Numbered from the stretch's first letter, positions 26,151-36,016 are shown. The stretch is DNA of 64,000 nucleotides from Maricaulis virginensis (GCF_027922185.1 NZ_BSFE01000006.1:140323-204322), one strand, 5' to 3'. Notes: generated by a model from the letters alone, not told the origin. Numbers and translations: made by a program.

Positions 26151-28736
26151 ATGACCATGAGCCGATACAATCCCCGCGAGGCCGAACCGAAATGGCAATC
26201 GGCCTGGGCGGAGCGTGATGCCTTCCGTGCCGGCGGCCCTGAGTCCGGCAAGCCGAAATACTATGTCCTGGAGATGTTCCCCTATCCGTCGGGGCGCATC
26301 CATGTCGGCCACTCCCGCAATTACACGATGGGCGACGTCGTGGCGCGCTACAAGCGCGCCCGCGGCTTTGACGTGCTGCACCCGATGGGCTGGGACGCTT
26401 TCGGCCTGCCGGCGGAAAACGCCGCCCGCGACCGCGGCGTGCATCCGGGCAAGTGGACCTATGGCAATATCGACGTCATGCGCAAACAGCTCCAGCGTCT
26501 GGGCCTGGCCCTCGACTGGAGCCGCGAGATCGCGACCTGCGACCCGGCCTATTATCGCCATCAGCAGGCCATCTTCCTGAAGTTCTGGGAAAACGGCCTG
26601 GCCTATCGCAAGACGGCGAAGGTCAACTGGGACCCGGTCGACCAGACTGTTCTGGCCAATGAACAGGTGATCGACGGCAAGGGCTGGCGCTCCGGCGCCG
26701 AGGTCGAACAGCGCGAGCTGGACCAGTGGTTCTTCAAGATCACCCAGTATGCCGATGTGCTGACCGATGCCATTGAAGGCCTCGACCGCTGGCCCGACAA
26801 GGTCCGCACGATGCAGTCGAACTGGATCGGCCGGTCGCGCGGTGCCGAAGTCCGCTTTCCGCTGACCGACACCCGTTTCGGCGAGACGATCGACGTCTTC
26901 ACCACCCGTCCGGACACGCTGTTCGGGGCGAGCTTCCTGGCCCTGGCGCCCGATCATCCTATCGTGAAGGCGCTGGCGAAGGACAATCCGCAGATCGAGG
27001 CCTTCTGCCAGGATTGCGCCCGCATGGGCACGACGGAAGAAGAGATCGAGAAGGCCCCCAAGAAGGGGATTGATCTGGGCATCAAGGTCCGCCATCCGTT
27101 CGACGAAAGCTGGGAAATCCCGGTCTGGTCGGCGAATTTCGTGCTGTCGGGCTATGGTACAGGCGCGATTTTCGGCTCGCCCGCCGGCGACCAGCGCGAC
27201 CTCGACTTTGCCCGCAAATACGGTCTGCCGGTCAATCCGGTGGTGCTGCCGCCCAATGCCGATGCCGCGACGCACACCATCGAGGACGAAGCCTTCACCG
27301 GCCACGGCACGATCTATAATTCCCGCTTCCTGGACGGGCTCGAGACGCCGGCGGCGATCGAGCGCGCTATCGAGGAACTGGAAAAGCTGGACCTCGGCAA
27401 GGGCGCGACCAGCTATCGCCTGCGCGACTGGCTGGTCTCGCGCCAGCGCTACTGGGGCTGCCCGATCCCGATCGTGCATTGCGCCGATTGCGGCGCCGTG
27501 CCGGTGCCGGAAGACCAGCTGCCGGTGGTCCTGCCCGAGGATGTGACGTTCGACCAGCCGTCCAACCCGCTGGAACGCCATCCGACCTGGAAAAACACGG
27601 ACTGTCCGAAATGCGGCAAGCCGGCGCGCCGGGAGACCGACACGCTGGACACTTTCGTGTGCTCGTCCTGGTATTTCCTGCGCTTCACCTCGCCCTGGAC
27701 CGGGGACGCGCCTTTCGCGCCCGCAGAGGCCGAGCACTGGATGCCGGTCGACCAGTATGTCGGCGGTATCGAACACGCCATCCTGCACCTGCTCTATGCC
27801 CGCTTTTTCACGCGCGCTCTGAATGATTGCGGCCTGATGAAGCTGGACGGCGGCGAGCCTTTCGCCGGCCTGTTCACCCAGGGCATGGTGACGCACGAGA
27901 CCTACAAGTCGGCCGATGACAAATGGCTCGGCCCCGACGAGATCGAGGAGCGCGACGGAACGCGTGTCGAGATCGCCACCGGCAAGCCGGTGACCGTCGG
28001 TGCCATCGAGAAAATGTCCAAGTCGAAAAAGAATGTCGTCGATCTGGATGAGTTCATCGAGAACTATGGCGCCGATGCGGCACGCTGGTTCGTCCTGTCC
28101 GACAGCCCGCCCGAGCGCGATGTCGAATACACCGACAGCGGCGTGGAGGGCGTCTGGCGCTTTATCCAGCGCCTGTGGACAACCGTCACCTCGCTGCCCG
28201 GGGGCGCCCCGGGGCCCGCAACGATTGCGGCCGACGCCACAGGCGACGCGCTGGAGATCCGCAAGACCGCACACAAGGCCCTGAAATCCGTTACGGATTC
28301 CATCGAAGGTTTCCGCTTCAACTCGGCCGTCGCCCAGGTCCACGACCTGGTCAATGCACTGCGAAAGTTCGAACCGTCCGATGCGGCCGGTGTGGCCGCC
28401 AAGGCGGAAGGTCTGGGCATTCTCGTGCGCATGATCGCCCCCTTCGTACCGCACCTCGCCGAAGAGTGCTGGTCCGTGCTGGGCGGTGAGGGCCTGGTAA
28501 TCGACGCGGCCTGGCCAGAGGCCGATCCGGCGCTGCTGGTCGAGGATACGGTGACACTGCCGATCCAGGTCAATGGCAAGCGCCGCGCCCAGATCGATGT
28601 CGCCAAGGGCGCGCCGGAAGACGTGGTCAAGGCGCTCGCCCTGTCGCATGACGGGGTGGTGCGCGCCACCGAAGGGCTTACAGTGCGCAAGGTGATCGTG
28701 GTACCGGACCGGATCGTCAATATCGTCGTGGGGTAG
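26151..28736 (+). CDS. leuS: Leucyl-tRNA synthetase
   Basis: An 861-residue class I synthetase that charges tRNA-Leu. The HIGH equivalent is PYPSGRIHVGHSRN (about residue 43), the KMSKS motif is EKMSKSKKNV (about residue 623), and the editing domain carries FTTRPDTLFG. A zinc-like pair of CxxC motifs is seen in CADCGAV and CPKCGKP. Length is standard. The start may be ATG 26151 or 26157. It forms a co-directional run with DUF3576, lptE and holA. Confidence 0.98.
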   Translation: MTMSRYNPREAEPKWQSAWAERDAFRAGGPESGKPKYYVLEMFPYPSGRIHVGHSRNYTMGDVVARYKRARGFDVLHPMGWDAFGLPAENAARDRGVHPGKWTYGNIDVMRKQLQRLGLALDWSREIATCDPAYYRHQQAIFLKFWENGLAYRKTAKVNWDPVDQTVLANEQVIDGKGWRSGAEVEQRELDQWFFKITQYADVLTDAIEGLDRWPDKVRTMQSNWIGRSRGAEVRFPLTDTRFGETIDVFTTRPDTLFGASFLALAPDHPIVKALAKDNPQIEAFCQDCARMGTTEEEIEKAPKKGIDLGIKVRHPFDESWEIPVWSANFVLSGYGTGAIFGSPAGDQRDLDFARKYGLPVNPVVLPPNADAATHTIEDEAFTGHGTIYNSRFLDGLETPAAIERAIEELEKLDLGKGATSYRLRDWLVSRQRYWGCPIPIVHCADCGAVPVPEDQLPVVLPEDVTFDQPSNPLERHPTWKNTDCPKCGKPARRETDTLDTFVCSSWYFLRFTSPWTGDAPFAPAEAEHWMPVDQYVGGIEHAILHLLYARFFTRALNDCGLMKLDGGEPFAGLFTQGMVTHETYKSADDKWLGPDEIEERDGTRVEIATGKPVTVGAIEKMSKSKKNVVDLDEFIENYGADAARWFVLSDSPPERDVEYTDSGVEGVWRFIQRLWTTVTSLPGGAPGPATIAADATGDALEIRKTAHKALKSVTDSIEGFRFNSAVAQVHDLVNALRKFEPSDAAGVAAKAEGLGILVRMIAPFVPHLAEECWSVLGGEGLVIDAAWPEADPALLVEDTVTLPIQVNGKRRAQIDVAKGAPEDVVKALALSHDGVVRATEGLTVRKVIVVPDRIVNIVVG

Positions 28737-28743
28737 GAAAACC

Positions 28744-29262
28744 ATGCGTACCAGCCGTCGAGTGATCCTGGGCTCTCTGGCAGCCTCCCTCACGCTGGCG
28801 CTGGGCGCTTGCGGTTTCTCGCCGATGTACGGATCGAGCGCTGTCGGCAGCACGCTGTCCCGGATCCGCGTCGAGACGGGCGACGAACGGGTCGACTTCC
28901 TGCTTCAGGAGGCCCTGATCGACCAGATGGGCTCGCGCCACGCCGATGGCGATCTGACGCTGCGGACGGAGACGGATCTGGGCGCGACCGGACTGGGCGT
29001 CGGTGCCGACGCGATTGTCCGGCGCTTTGCCATCCGGCTTGATGTCGATTATGCGCTCTATCGCGACGGAGAGACCGATCCGGTTCTTGTCGGCTCCACC
29101 TATGGCGAGGCCTCCTACAATCTGTCAGGGTCCGTCTACGCCTCCATGATCTCCGAACAGGATGCCGAGGCCCGCGCCGCGCGGATGGCGGCCCAGCGGG
29201 TCTCCATGCAGCTTGTGCGGGCGCTGGACGAGATCCAGACCCACGGACCCGCCACGCCATGA
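28744..29262 (+). CDS. lptE: LPS-assembly lipoprotein LptE
   Basis: A 172-residue outer-membrane lipoprotein. The lipobox is LGACGFSPMYG, with Cys at residue 23. It is the plug that partners LptD in placing lipopolysaccharide. It lies 7 bp after leuS and overlaps holA by 4 bp (ATGA), the usual leuS-lptE-holA order in proteobacteria. The sequence itself is weakly conserved, so the call rests on the lipobox, the length and the gene order. Confidence 0.88.
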   Translation: MRTSRRVILGSLAASLTLALGACGFSPMYGSSAVGSTLSRIRVETGDERVDFLLQEALIDQMGSRHADGDLTLRTETDLGATGLGVGADAIVRRFAIRLDVDYALYRDGETDPVLVGSTYGEASYNLSGSVYASMISEQDAEARAARMAAQRVSMQLVRALDEIQTHGPATP

Positions 29263-30311
29263 AGGTATCGGCCCGCGACGCCGATGCGCGCGTCCGGACC
29301 CCGGATCCGGCCATCAAGGCCTATCTGATCTACGGGCCGGATCGCGGCCTCGCTCACGAGCGCGCCGGCACGCTGGTCAAGTCGATCCTGCCGGATCCGG
29401 ACGATCCCTTCGCGCTGACCCTTCTCACCGAGGAAGACCTCAAGTCCGATCCGGCCGCGCTTGCCGATGCGATGGTCGCGATGTCGCTGACCGGTGGTCA
29501 GCGCCTGGTCCGGGTCCGGCTCAGCGGCGAGACCGGCGGCGGTCCCGTTGCGGACGTGATTTCTGAAATCGAGAGCGGCTCTCTCGCGCCGCAAACCGTG
29601 CTCGTGGTCGAGTCCGGAGACCTAACGCCGCGAGGGAAGCTTCGGAAAGCCTTCGAACCGGCGAAAAAGGCTTTATCTATAGCGTGTTACGCCGACGATG
29701 CACGATCTCTCGGAAACCTCGCGGAAGACCTACTCAAGGATGAAGGGCTTTCGATTGCATCCGATGCGCGCATGCTCTGGCTGCCGCGGCTCGAAGGCGA
29801 CCGGGCACTCGCCCGCGGCGAGATCGACAAGCTGATTCTCTACAAGGGTCTCCGCGGCCAGCGGGCCGAGGGCGACGACACCGTGACGCTCGAGGATGTC
29901 GAGGCGATCGCCGCCGACCAGGGCGAGGCCCAGATGGACGCCGTCATCGAGCCCGCCCTGCTCGGACGGCTCGCCGAAGCCGACAAGGCCTATGTCCGCT
30001 CGGTGAGCGCCGGCGGCAGTCCGGTCGCGATCCTGCGCGCGCTGCAGCGGCGGCTCGATCAGATCGGTGTCGTGCAAGGCTCCGGCGGAGACGATGCGGC
30101 CCTGGCACGCTCGGGTGCGCCGCGCTTCGGTCCCCAGGCCGATGCCTTCAAGCGGCAGGTCAGCCTGTGGCGCGGCCGCCGGCTCGATCATGCGCGGCAA
30201 CTGGCCTTCCAGGCCGAGCGGGATGTGAAGCGGTCGGGCAGCCCGGCCGAAGCGCTGGTCAGCGAATTGCTGATCCGGCTGGCGCGCGGCGCCGCACAGG
30301 CCAGCCGGTAG
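29259..30311 (+). CDS. holA: DNA polymerase III delta subunit
   Basis: A 350-residue clamp-loader subunit. It shows AYLIYGPDRGLAHERA near the N-terminus, a Walker-like position that is not an active ATPase, and RALQRRLDQIGVVQ in the C-terminal collar. It opens the beta clamp during loading. It overlaps lptE by ATGA. It ends 19 bp from the convergent parB gene. Confidence 0.92.
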   Translation: MKVSARDADARVRTPDPAIKAYLIYGPDRGLAHERAGTLVKSILPDPDDPFALTLLTEEDLKSDPAALADAMVAMSLTGGQRLVRVRLSGETGGGPVADVISEIESGSLAPQTVLVVESGDLTPRGKLRKAFEPAKKALSIACYADDARSLGNLAEDLLKDEGLSIASDARMLWLPRLEGDRALARGEIDKLILYKGLRGQRAEGDDTVTLEDVEAIAADQGEAQMDAVIEPALLGRLAEADKAYVRSVSAGGSPVAILRALQRRLDQIGVVQGSGGDDAALARSGAPRFGPQADAFKRQVSLWRGRRLDHARQLAFQAERDVKRSGSPAEALVSELLIRLARGAAQASR

Positions 30312-30330
30312 CTCTAGCTTATTGAAGACG

Positions 30331-31260
30331 TCAGGCTGTGCGGTTTCCGGACAGCCGGCGGCAGACATCGTCGAGCTGTTCGAGCGTCTTGTACTGCACC
30401 CGGATCTCGCCGCCCTTGCTGCCATGCCGGATATCGACGGACAGGCCGAGACGGGCCGTGACGTCTGACTCCAGCGCCCGCGTGTCAGCATCCTTGTCAC
30501 CAGGCTTGGGCGTCTTGCCGGGCTTGCTGTCAGCGGCTTTTCCGGACTGGGCGTCGCGGGCGAGGCGCTCGGTCTCGCGCACGGACAGACCTTTTTCGAC
30601 AATGATGCGGAGCAGTGCTTCCGGATCGGGCGCGGTGGCGATCGCCCGGGCATGACCCGTGCTGATTTCACCGCTGGCAAGAGACGTCAGGACGGCCTCC
30701 GGCAGGGCCAGAAGACGCATCATGTTGGCAACATGGCTGCGGCTTTTCGAGACAGCGCGGGCGACATCGTCCTGGGTGTGACCGAAGCGATCGATGAGCT
30801 GGCGGTAGGCATGCGCCTCTTCCACCGGGTTGAGATCCGAGCGCTGGACGTTCTCGACAATGCCGATTTCCAGCGTTTCCCTGTCGGTGAGCTCGCGGAC
30901 GAGCGCGGGAATGTCGTGCAGCCGCGCCTTCTGGGCCGCGCGCCAGCGGCGCTCGCCGGCGACGATCTCATAGGCTTCGTCCTCGCCCTTGACGGGCCGT
31001 ACCAGGATCGGCTGAACCACGCCCTTTTCTGCGATCGATTCCGACAGCGCTTCCAGTTCGGACTCGGTGATGGTCTTGCGCGGCTGGTCCGGATTGGGCC
31101 GGATCAGCTCGATCGGCAGGGTGCGCACACCATCACGCGAACGCGGCGCGGAGGCCGGTGCATCACCGCTGTCCGGCGCGGCATAGTCCTCGGTCTCGAC
31201 CTCACCCAGAAGGGCGGACAGGCCTCGGCCCAGACGGCGGTTCTTGTCAGTGGATGTCAT
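30331..31260 (-). CDS. parB: Chromosome partitioning protein ParB
   Basis: A 309-residue CTPase clamp that binds parS. The N-terminal LGRGLSALLGE, the CTP-binding motif GERRWRAAQ, the HTH VSKSRSHVANMMRLL and a C-terminal dimerisation end (QLDDVCRRLSGNRTA) are all seen. It is the distal gene of the parAB pair (parA at 31257-32102, overlapping by 4 bp). Four perfect parS sites are just upstream in the adjoining rsmG-mnmG region. Confidence 0.97.
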   Translation of the reverse strand: MTSTDKNRRLGRGLSALLGEVETEDYAAPDSGDAPASAPRSRDGVRTLPIELIRPNPDQPRKTITESELEALSESIAEKGVVQPILVRPVKGEDEAYEIVAGERRWRAAQKARLHDIPALVRELTDRETLEIGIVENVQRSDLNPVEEAHAYRQLIDRFGHTQDDVARAVSKSRSHVANMMRLLALPEAVLTSLASGEISTGHARAIATAPDPEALLRIIVEKGLSVRETERLARDAQSGKAADSKPGKTPKPGDKDADTRALESDVTARLGLSVDIRHGSKGGEIRVQYKTLEQLDDVCRRLSGNRTA

Positions 31261-32102
31261 GCGGCTTCACCCTGCTCTTCCCGGCGGCGTTTGCGCTCTT
31301 GCTGGACGATTTCCTTGGCCAGGCTGATATAGGCCTGCGATCCGGAGCACTGCAGATCGTAGAGCAGCACCGGCTTGCCCACGGAGGGCGCTTCAGAGAC
31401 CCGCACATTGCGCGGTATCATGGTCCTGTAGACCTTGTCGCCGAAATGCTCGCGCACATCGGCAGCGACTTCGGCCGAGAGATTGTTGCGGCCGTCATAC
31501 ATGGTCAGCACGACGCCCTGGATCTCCAGCTTGGTATTCAGATGGCCGCGCACACGCTCGACGGTGCGCAGGAGCTGGGACAGGCCCTCGAGGGCGAAGA
31601 ATTCGCACTGCAACGGCACCAGGATGGCGTCGGCCGCGGTGAGCGAGTTCACCGTCAGCACATTCAGCGAGGGCGGGCAGTCGATCAGGATATAGTCCAG
31701 CCCGTCTTCGTCGTGCGACAGGGCAGCAATGCTCTGGTCGACGGCGCGCTTGAGCCGGTAGGAGCGGCGCTGGTCGTCAGCCAGTTCCAGCTCGACTCCG
31801 GACAGGAGCTGATCGGAGGGCACGATGGACAGGCCCGGCACCACGGTCGGCACCAGAGCGGACTTCAGCGGATCGCCGCCCACCAGCACGTCATAGGATG
31901 TCAGGGTGCGCTTGCTCGGCGGCACGCCCAGTCCCGTTGACGCATTGCCCTGGGGGTCCAGATCGATGATCGCGACCTTCTGGCGAATGGCCGCCAGGGC
32001 AGTCCCCAGATTGATGGCGGTGGTGGTCTTGCCCACCCCGCCCTTCTGGTTGGCGATGGCGATGACGCGGGGCGCTCTGCGGCGCTCGTTCTTATCGGAC
32101 AC
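31257..32102 (-). CDS. parA: Chromosome partitioning ATPase ParA
   Basis: A 281-residue Walker ATPase. The deviant Walker A is KGGVGKTTTAINLG (about residue 20), the DNA-binding and Walker B region includes LDYILIDCPPSLNVLT, and the switch includes DLDPQGNAST. It drives origin movement with ParB. It overlaps rsmG by 11 bp and parB by 4 bp. The order mnmG, rsmG, parA, parB is the classic alphaproteobacterial cluster. Confidence 0.97.
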   Translation of the reverse strand: MSDKNERRRAPRVIAIANQKGGVGKTTTAINLGTALAAIRQKVAIIDLDPQGNASTGLGVPPSKRTLTSYDVLVGGDPLKSALVPTVVPGLSIVPSDQLLSGVELELADDQRRSYRLKRAVDQSIAALSHDEDGLDYILIDCPPSLNVLTVNSLTAADAILVPLQCEFFALEGLSQLLRTVERVRGHLNTKLEIQGVVLTMYDGRNNLSAEVAADVREHFGDKVYRTMIPRNVRVSEAPSVGKPVLLYDLQCSGSQAYISLAKEIVQQERKRRREEQGEAA

Positions 32103-32715
32103 GCTCGACCTCTTTGATGCGCAGGATCACACCGTCGCTCGTCTGACTGGGTATGACTTCAGGATCGACTGTCCAGCTTTTGCGGGCTTCGGTCAATTCA
32201 TCCCGGTACTGCCGACCCTTGAAGAAGAGGCCTTCTGCCCCGTTTTTCAACAGGGGCTCGGCATAGCCCAATAATTTATTCAACGGCGCGAAGGCGCGCG
32301 CGGTGACGAGATCGAACCCTTCCGAGGGATCGAGCATCTCGACCCGCACCGGGCGGGCCTCGGCGTCGAGGCCGAGCTCCTCGATCACCTTGTGCAGAAA
32401 GGCGACCTTCTTGCCCACGGAATCGACCATGACGACACGCGCTGCCTGTCCCCGATCGCGGAAACCGAGCGCCAGGGCGATGCCCGGAAAGCCGGCCCCC
32501 GCACCGAGATCGGCGACGAGACGCGTTTCACGTGAAACAAGCGGCATCAGCTGGAAGCTGTCCAGGGCGTGGCGCTCCCAGAAGTGATCGAGCGAACTGC
32601 GCGCCACGAGATTGGTGTGAGCGCTCGTCTCGACGAGAATCTGCCGCCAGCGGTCGAAGCCGTCGAGCGTTTCACGTGAAACACCCGTGCGGGCCTGGAA
32701 GTCGTCGCGTGTCAC
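32092..32715 (-). CDS. rsmG: 16S rRNA (guanine-N7) methyltransferase RsmG
   Basis: A 207-residue SAM-dependent methyltransferase that modifies G527 of 16S rRNA. The SAM motif is DLGAGAGFPGIALAL (about residue 69). It starts directly at the end of mnmG and overlaps parA. Two perfect parS palindromes lie inside the gene and are read in frame as Val-Ser-Arg-Glu-Thr (residues near 12 and 60). Confidence 0.96.
   Translation of the reverse strand: MTRDDFQARTGVSRETLDGFDRWRQILVETSAHTNLVARSSLDHFWERHALDSFQLMPLVSRETRLVADLGAGAGFPGIALALGFRDRGQAARVVMVDSVGKKVAFLHKVIEELGLDAEARPVRVEMLDPSEGFDLVTARAFAPLNKLLGYAEPLLKNGAEGLFFKGRQYRDELTEARKSWTVDPEVIPSQTSDGVILRIKEVERVR
32525..32538. other. parS site inside rsmG
   Basis: Perfect 14-bp palindrome GTTTCACGTGAAAC; the flanks extend it to 16 bp with one mismatch (C on the left, A on the right). 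It is the ParB-binding sequence. Read in the rsmG frame it gives VSRET. Confidence 0.93.
32669..32682. other. parS site inside rsmG
   Basis: Perfect 14-bp palindrome GTTTCACGTGAAAC, 130 bp from the preceding site. It is also read in the rsmG frame as VSRET. Confidence 0.93.
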
Positions 32716-34575
32716 CTAGCTGGCCTCTTTGCTGAGCCGCTTCACATGCGCCAGAACCGCCGTCAGCGCGCCCGGCGTAACGCCCTCGATGCGGGAGGCC
32801 TGGCCCAGCGTCTCGGGACGCGCGCGCTCCAGCTTCTCGCGGGCCTCGTTCGAGAGGCCACCGACGACGCGATAGTCGAGATCGCGCGGAAGACGCACCG
32901 CCTCGTCCCGGCGGAAGGCGAGAATATCGGCCTGCTGACGATCGATATAACCGGCATAGAGCGCATCGATCTCGATCTGCTCGACAATGTCCGGCGCGAT
33001 ACCGTCCAGCTCGGGCCAGATCGGCGCAAGGTCGCTCCAGGCGATATCGGGATAGGCGAGCAGCTCGCTCGCCGTGCGGCGCTTGCCGTCCGCGTTGACA
33101 GCGAGACCGTGCGCCTTGGCCTCGTTCGGCGTCAGGGTCAGAGCCTGCACCTGACTGCGGGTCGCTTCGAGCGCCGCCATCTTGCCGGTGAAGCGTGTTT
33201 CACGTGAAACAGACGCCGCCCCAAGCGCGATCGCTTTCGGCGTGAGGCGCTGGTCTGCATTGTCCGCCCGCAGGGTGAGACGGTACTCCGCGCGTGAGGT
33301 GAACATGCGATAGGGCTCGCTGACCCCGCGTGTGATCAGATCGTCGATCATCACACCGATATAGGCGTCCGACCGGCTGAGCACGAAAGGCTCGCGCGCC
33401 TGGGCGGACAGCGCCGCATTGAAGCCGGCCATCACGCCCTGGGCGGCCGCCTCTTCATACCCCGTCGTGCCATTGATCTGACCGGCCAGCCAAAGCCCCG
33501 CCACGGCGCGCACCTGCAGCGTGGCGTCGAGCTCGCGCGGATCGACATAGTCGTATTCGATCGCATAGCCGTAGCGCTTGACCTCGACCTGTTCGAGACC
33601 CGGCAGGGTCTTCAGGAAGGCGTCCTGGACATGGTCGGGCAGCGAGGTCGAGATGCCATTGGGATAGACGGTGTCATCGTCCAGACCCTCCGGCTCCAGG
33701 AAAACCTGGTGGCTGGTCCGGTCGGCAAAGCGCACCACCTTGTCCTCGATGGACGGGCAATAGCGCGGCCCGCGCCCGGCAATCGCGCCGGAATAGGCGG
33801 CCGAGTGTTCGAGATTTGCAGCGATGATGGCGTGCGTCGCTTCCGTGGTCCGGGAGATCGCGCAGGTGATCTGCGGCACCTCGATCCGGTCGGTCAGGAA
33901 GGAGAACGGTACCGGCGTTTCGTCCGCCGCCTGCTGTTCCAGTGTGTCCCAGTCGATCGACGATTTCTTCAGCCGCGCCGGCGTCCCGGTCTTGAGGCGG
34001 CCCATCTGCAGCTTTAGCCCGTAGAGCGTCTCGCCCAGACCCACAGCCGGCGCCTCGCCGGTCCGGCCGGCGGGAATACGCTCGGCACCACGATGGATCA
34101 TGCCGCGCAGGAAAGTCCCCGTCGTGAGCACGACAGATGCCGCGGCGTATTCATTGCCCTCCGCGTCCGTCACCCCGACGCAGCGGCCCCCATCGATGAT
34201 CAGGTCCTCGACCGCCGCCGCGCGGATCTCCAGATTCTCCATCGCGGCCAGAACCGACTGCATCGCGGCCTTGTAAAGCGCCCGGTCGGACTGGGTCCGC
34301 GGACCGCGAACGGCGGGCCCTTTGGAGCGGTTGAGCAGACGGAACTGGATCCCCGACGCGTCCGCGACGCGGCCCATGACCCCGTCCAGCGCATCCACTT
34401 CGCGCACCAGATGCCCCTTGCCCAGACCGCCAATAGCCGGGTTGCAGGACATCTCGCCGATCGTGTCGAGACGATGGGTCAGCAACAGGGTCGATGCGCC
34501 GAGGCGCGCGGCTGCGGACGCGGCTTCACAGCCGGCGTGCCCGCCCCCGATAACGATGACATCCCATTGCTTCAT
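32716..34575 (-). CDS. mnmG: tRNA uridine-5-carboxymethylaminomethyl modification enzyme MnmG
   Basis: A 619-residue FAD enzyme that, with MnmE, builds the cmnm5U34 modification. It shows VIVIGGGHAGCEAA at the N-terminus, the MnmG signature MSCNPAIGGLGKGHL, and the GTTGYEEAAAQG motif. Length is typical. It is the first gene of the mnmG-rsmG-parA-parB run. A perfect parS site (33196-33211) lies in its coding region, read as VSRET. It ends at the base before rsmG starts. Confidence 0.97.
   Translation of the reverse strand: MKQWDVIVIGGGHAGCEAASAAARLGASTLLLTHRLDTIGEMSCNPAIGGLGKGHLVREVDALDGVMGRVADASGIQFRLLNRSKGPAVRGPRTQSDRALYKAAMQSVLAAMENLEIRAAAVEDLIIDGGRCVGVTDAEGNEYAAASVVLTTGTFLRGMIHRGAERIPAGRTGEAPAVGLGETLYGLKLQMGRLKTGTPARLKKSSIDWDTLEQQAADETPVPFSFLTDRIEVPQITCAISRTTEATHAIIAANLEHSAAYSGAIAGRGPRYCPSIEDKVVRFADRTSHQVFLEPEGLDDDTVYPNGISTSLPDHVQDAFLKTLPGLEQVEVKRYGYAIEYDYVDPRELDATLQVRAVAGLWLAGQINGTTGYEEAAAQGVMAGFNAALSAQAREPFVLSRSDAYIGVMIDDLITRGVSEPYRMFTSRAEYRLTLRADNADQRLTPKAIALGAASVSRETRFTGKMAALEATRSQVQALTLTPNEAKAHGLAVNADGKRRTASELLAYPDIAWSDLAPIWPELDGIAPDIVEQIEIDALYAGYIDRQQADILAFRRDEAVRLPRDLDYRVVGGLSNEAREKLERARPETLGQASRIEGVTPGALTAVLAHVKRLSKEAS
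33196..33211. other. parS site inside mnmG
   Basis: Perfect 16-bp palindrome TGTTTCACGTGAAACA, the full parS consensus, in the frame of mnmG as Ser-Val-Ser-Arg-Glu-Thr. Confidence 0.95.
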
Positions 34576-34662
34576 GACCGGCTCGATCCCGACGCTCTGT
34601 CTTGCGGAAAAGGTCGGCCTACATAATGCCCGCGGGCCGTCGAGTCGAGGGGCGGGCCCGCG

Positions 34663-34678
34663 TGTTTCACGTGAAACA
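34663..34678. other. parS site between mnmG and mnmE
   Basis: Perfect 16-bp palindrome TGTTTCACGTGAAACA in the short gap between mnmG and mnmE. This is the only perfect parS site in the cluster outside a coding region. Confidence 0.95.
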
Positions 34679-34699
34679 CGCCGCGCGGTTCACGAGAGC

Positions 34700-36016
34700 C
34701 TACTTGCCGATGCAGAACTGGCTGAACACCCGGTCCAGAACGTCCTCGACATCGACACGGCCGGTCAGGCTTTCCAGCGCCCGAACCGCCAGTCGCGCAT
34801 CCTCACCCGCCAGCTCCGGCGCATCGGCCAGCCGCTCGCGGCAGCGCTTCAGGGCTGCCAGCGCGCTTTCTACAGCACGGCGATGCCGGGCCCGGCTCAA
34901 TGCCGGAAGCTCACGCGCGCCGAGGCGTTCGCGCACGATCTCCTCGATCTTCGCCTCGAGCATGTCCACACCGTCGCCGGACTTGGCCGAGAGACGGTAG
35001 GCCCCTTCCGAGCGTTTCTGGGGCGCCAGGTCGAGCTTGTTGAGGACAAGCAGATCGTCATCCTTCAGACGACCACGCAGATCGAGCAGGTCCTCGTCGG
35101 AACGCGCATCCACGACACCGATCCGCAGATCCGCATTGTCGGCGCGATCGAGCGCCCGCCGGACGCCCTCGGCCTCGATCGCATCCACCGCTTCACGCAG
35201 ACCCGCCGTGTCGGAGATGATGACCGGAAAGCCCGCCATCGTGACGCGCACCTCGACCACGTCGCGCGTGGTGCCGGGAATATCCGTGACGATGGCCGCT
35301 TCGCGCCGTGCGAGCCGGTTCAACAGGCTCGACTTGCCCGCATTCGGGGCCCCGATCAGCGCGATGGAAAAGCCGGTCCGCACGCGCTCGCCGCGCCGGC
35401 CGTCATCCAGATGCGCTTCCATCGAGGCGATCAGCCGGCTCAGCGGGGCGTGTGCCACGTGGGACAATGCGTCAGGAACATCGGCCTCGTCGGGAAAATC
35501 GATCTCGCCCTCGATCGAGGCCATGGCGACGATCAGATCCTCGCGCCATCCCTCATAGAGCTCACGCAGAGCCCCGGACATCTGGGCCAGGGCCTGTTGA
35601 CGCTGGCCTTCGGTCTCGGCCTCGATCAGATCCGCCAGCCCCTCGGCCTCGGTCAGGTCCAGCTTGTCATTCTCGAAAGCACGCCGCGTGAACTCACCCG
35701 GCTCGGCCGGTACCGCGCCGCTTTCATCCAGCGCAGACAGCGCAGCCTCGATCACGGCCGGCCCGCCATGCAGGTGCAGCTCGACACAGTCCTCGCCGGT
35801 AAAGCTCGCCGGGCCCGGAAACCAAAGCACCAGCGCCCGGTCGATCACGGACGCATCAGGCGCGTTCAGCGTGCGCAGCGCCGCACGGCGCGGTTCGGGC
35901 CGGGGCAGACCCGCCAGAGCATCCAGCATCCCGCCCGCGCCGGGACCGGACAGGCGGACAACCGCCACACCGGAGCGTCCCGGGGGCGTGGACAGGGCAT
36001 AGATTGTCGTGTTCAC
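34700..36016 (-). CDS. mnmE: tRNA modification GTPase MnmE
   Basis: A 438-residue protein with an N-terminal tetrahydrofolate-binding domain, a helical domain split by the G domain, and a C-terminal FCIGK. The G domain shows GAPNAGKSSLLN (G1), DTAG (G3) and NKLD (G4). The C-terminal Cys-x-Gly-Lys is the MnmE signature. It pairs with MnmG. It is separated from mnmG by a short gap with a parS site. Confidence 0.97.
   Translation of the reverse strand: MNTTIYALSTPPGRSGVAVVRLSGPGAGGMLDALAGLPRPEPRRAALRTLNAPDASVIDRALVLWFPGPASFTGEDCVELHLHGGPAVIEAALSALDESGAVPAEPGEFTRRAFENDKLDLTEAEGLADLIEAETEGQRQQALAQMSGALRELYEGWREDLIVAMASIEGEIDFPDEADVPDALSHVAHAPLSRLIASMEAHLDDGRRGERVRTGFSIALIGAPNAGKSSLLNRLARREAAIVTDIPGTTRDVVEVRVTMAGFPVIISDTAGLREAVDAIEAEGVRRALDRADNADLRIGVVDARSDEDLLDLRGRLKDDDLLVLNKLDLAPQKRSEGAYRLSAKSGDGVDMLEAKIEEIVRERLGARELPALSRARHRRAVESALAALKRCRERLADAPELAGEDARLAVRALESLTGRVDVEDVLDRVFSQFCIGK

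Noticed and set aside
25590..28853. Open frame of over 1000 codons on the minus strand
   Set aside because: It is antisense to DUF3576, leuS and lptE. Residue use is typical of GC-driven shadow frames.
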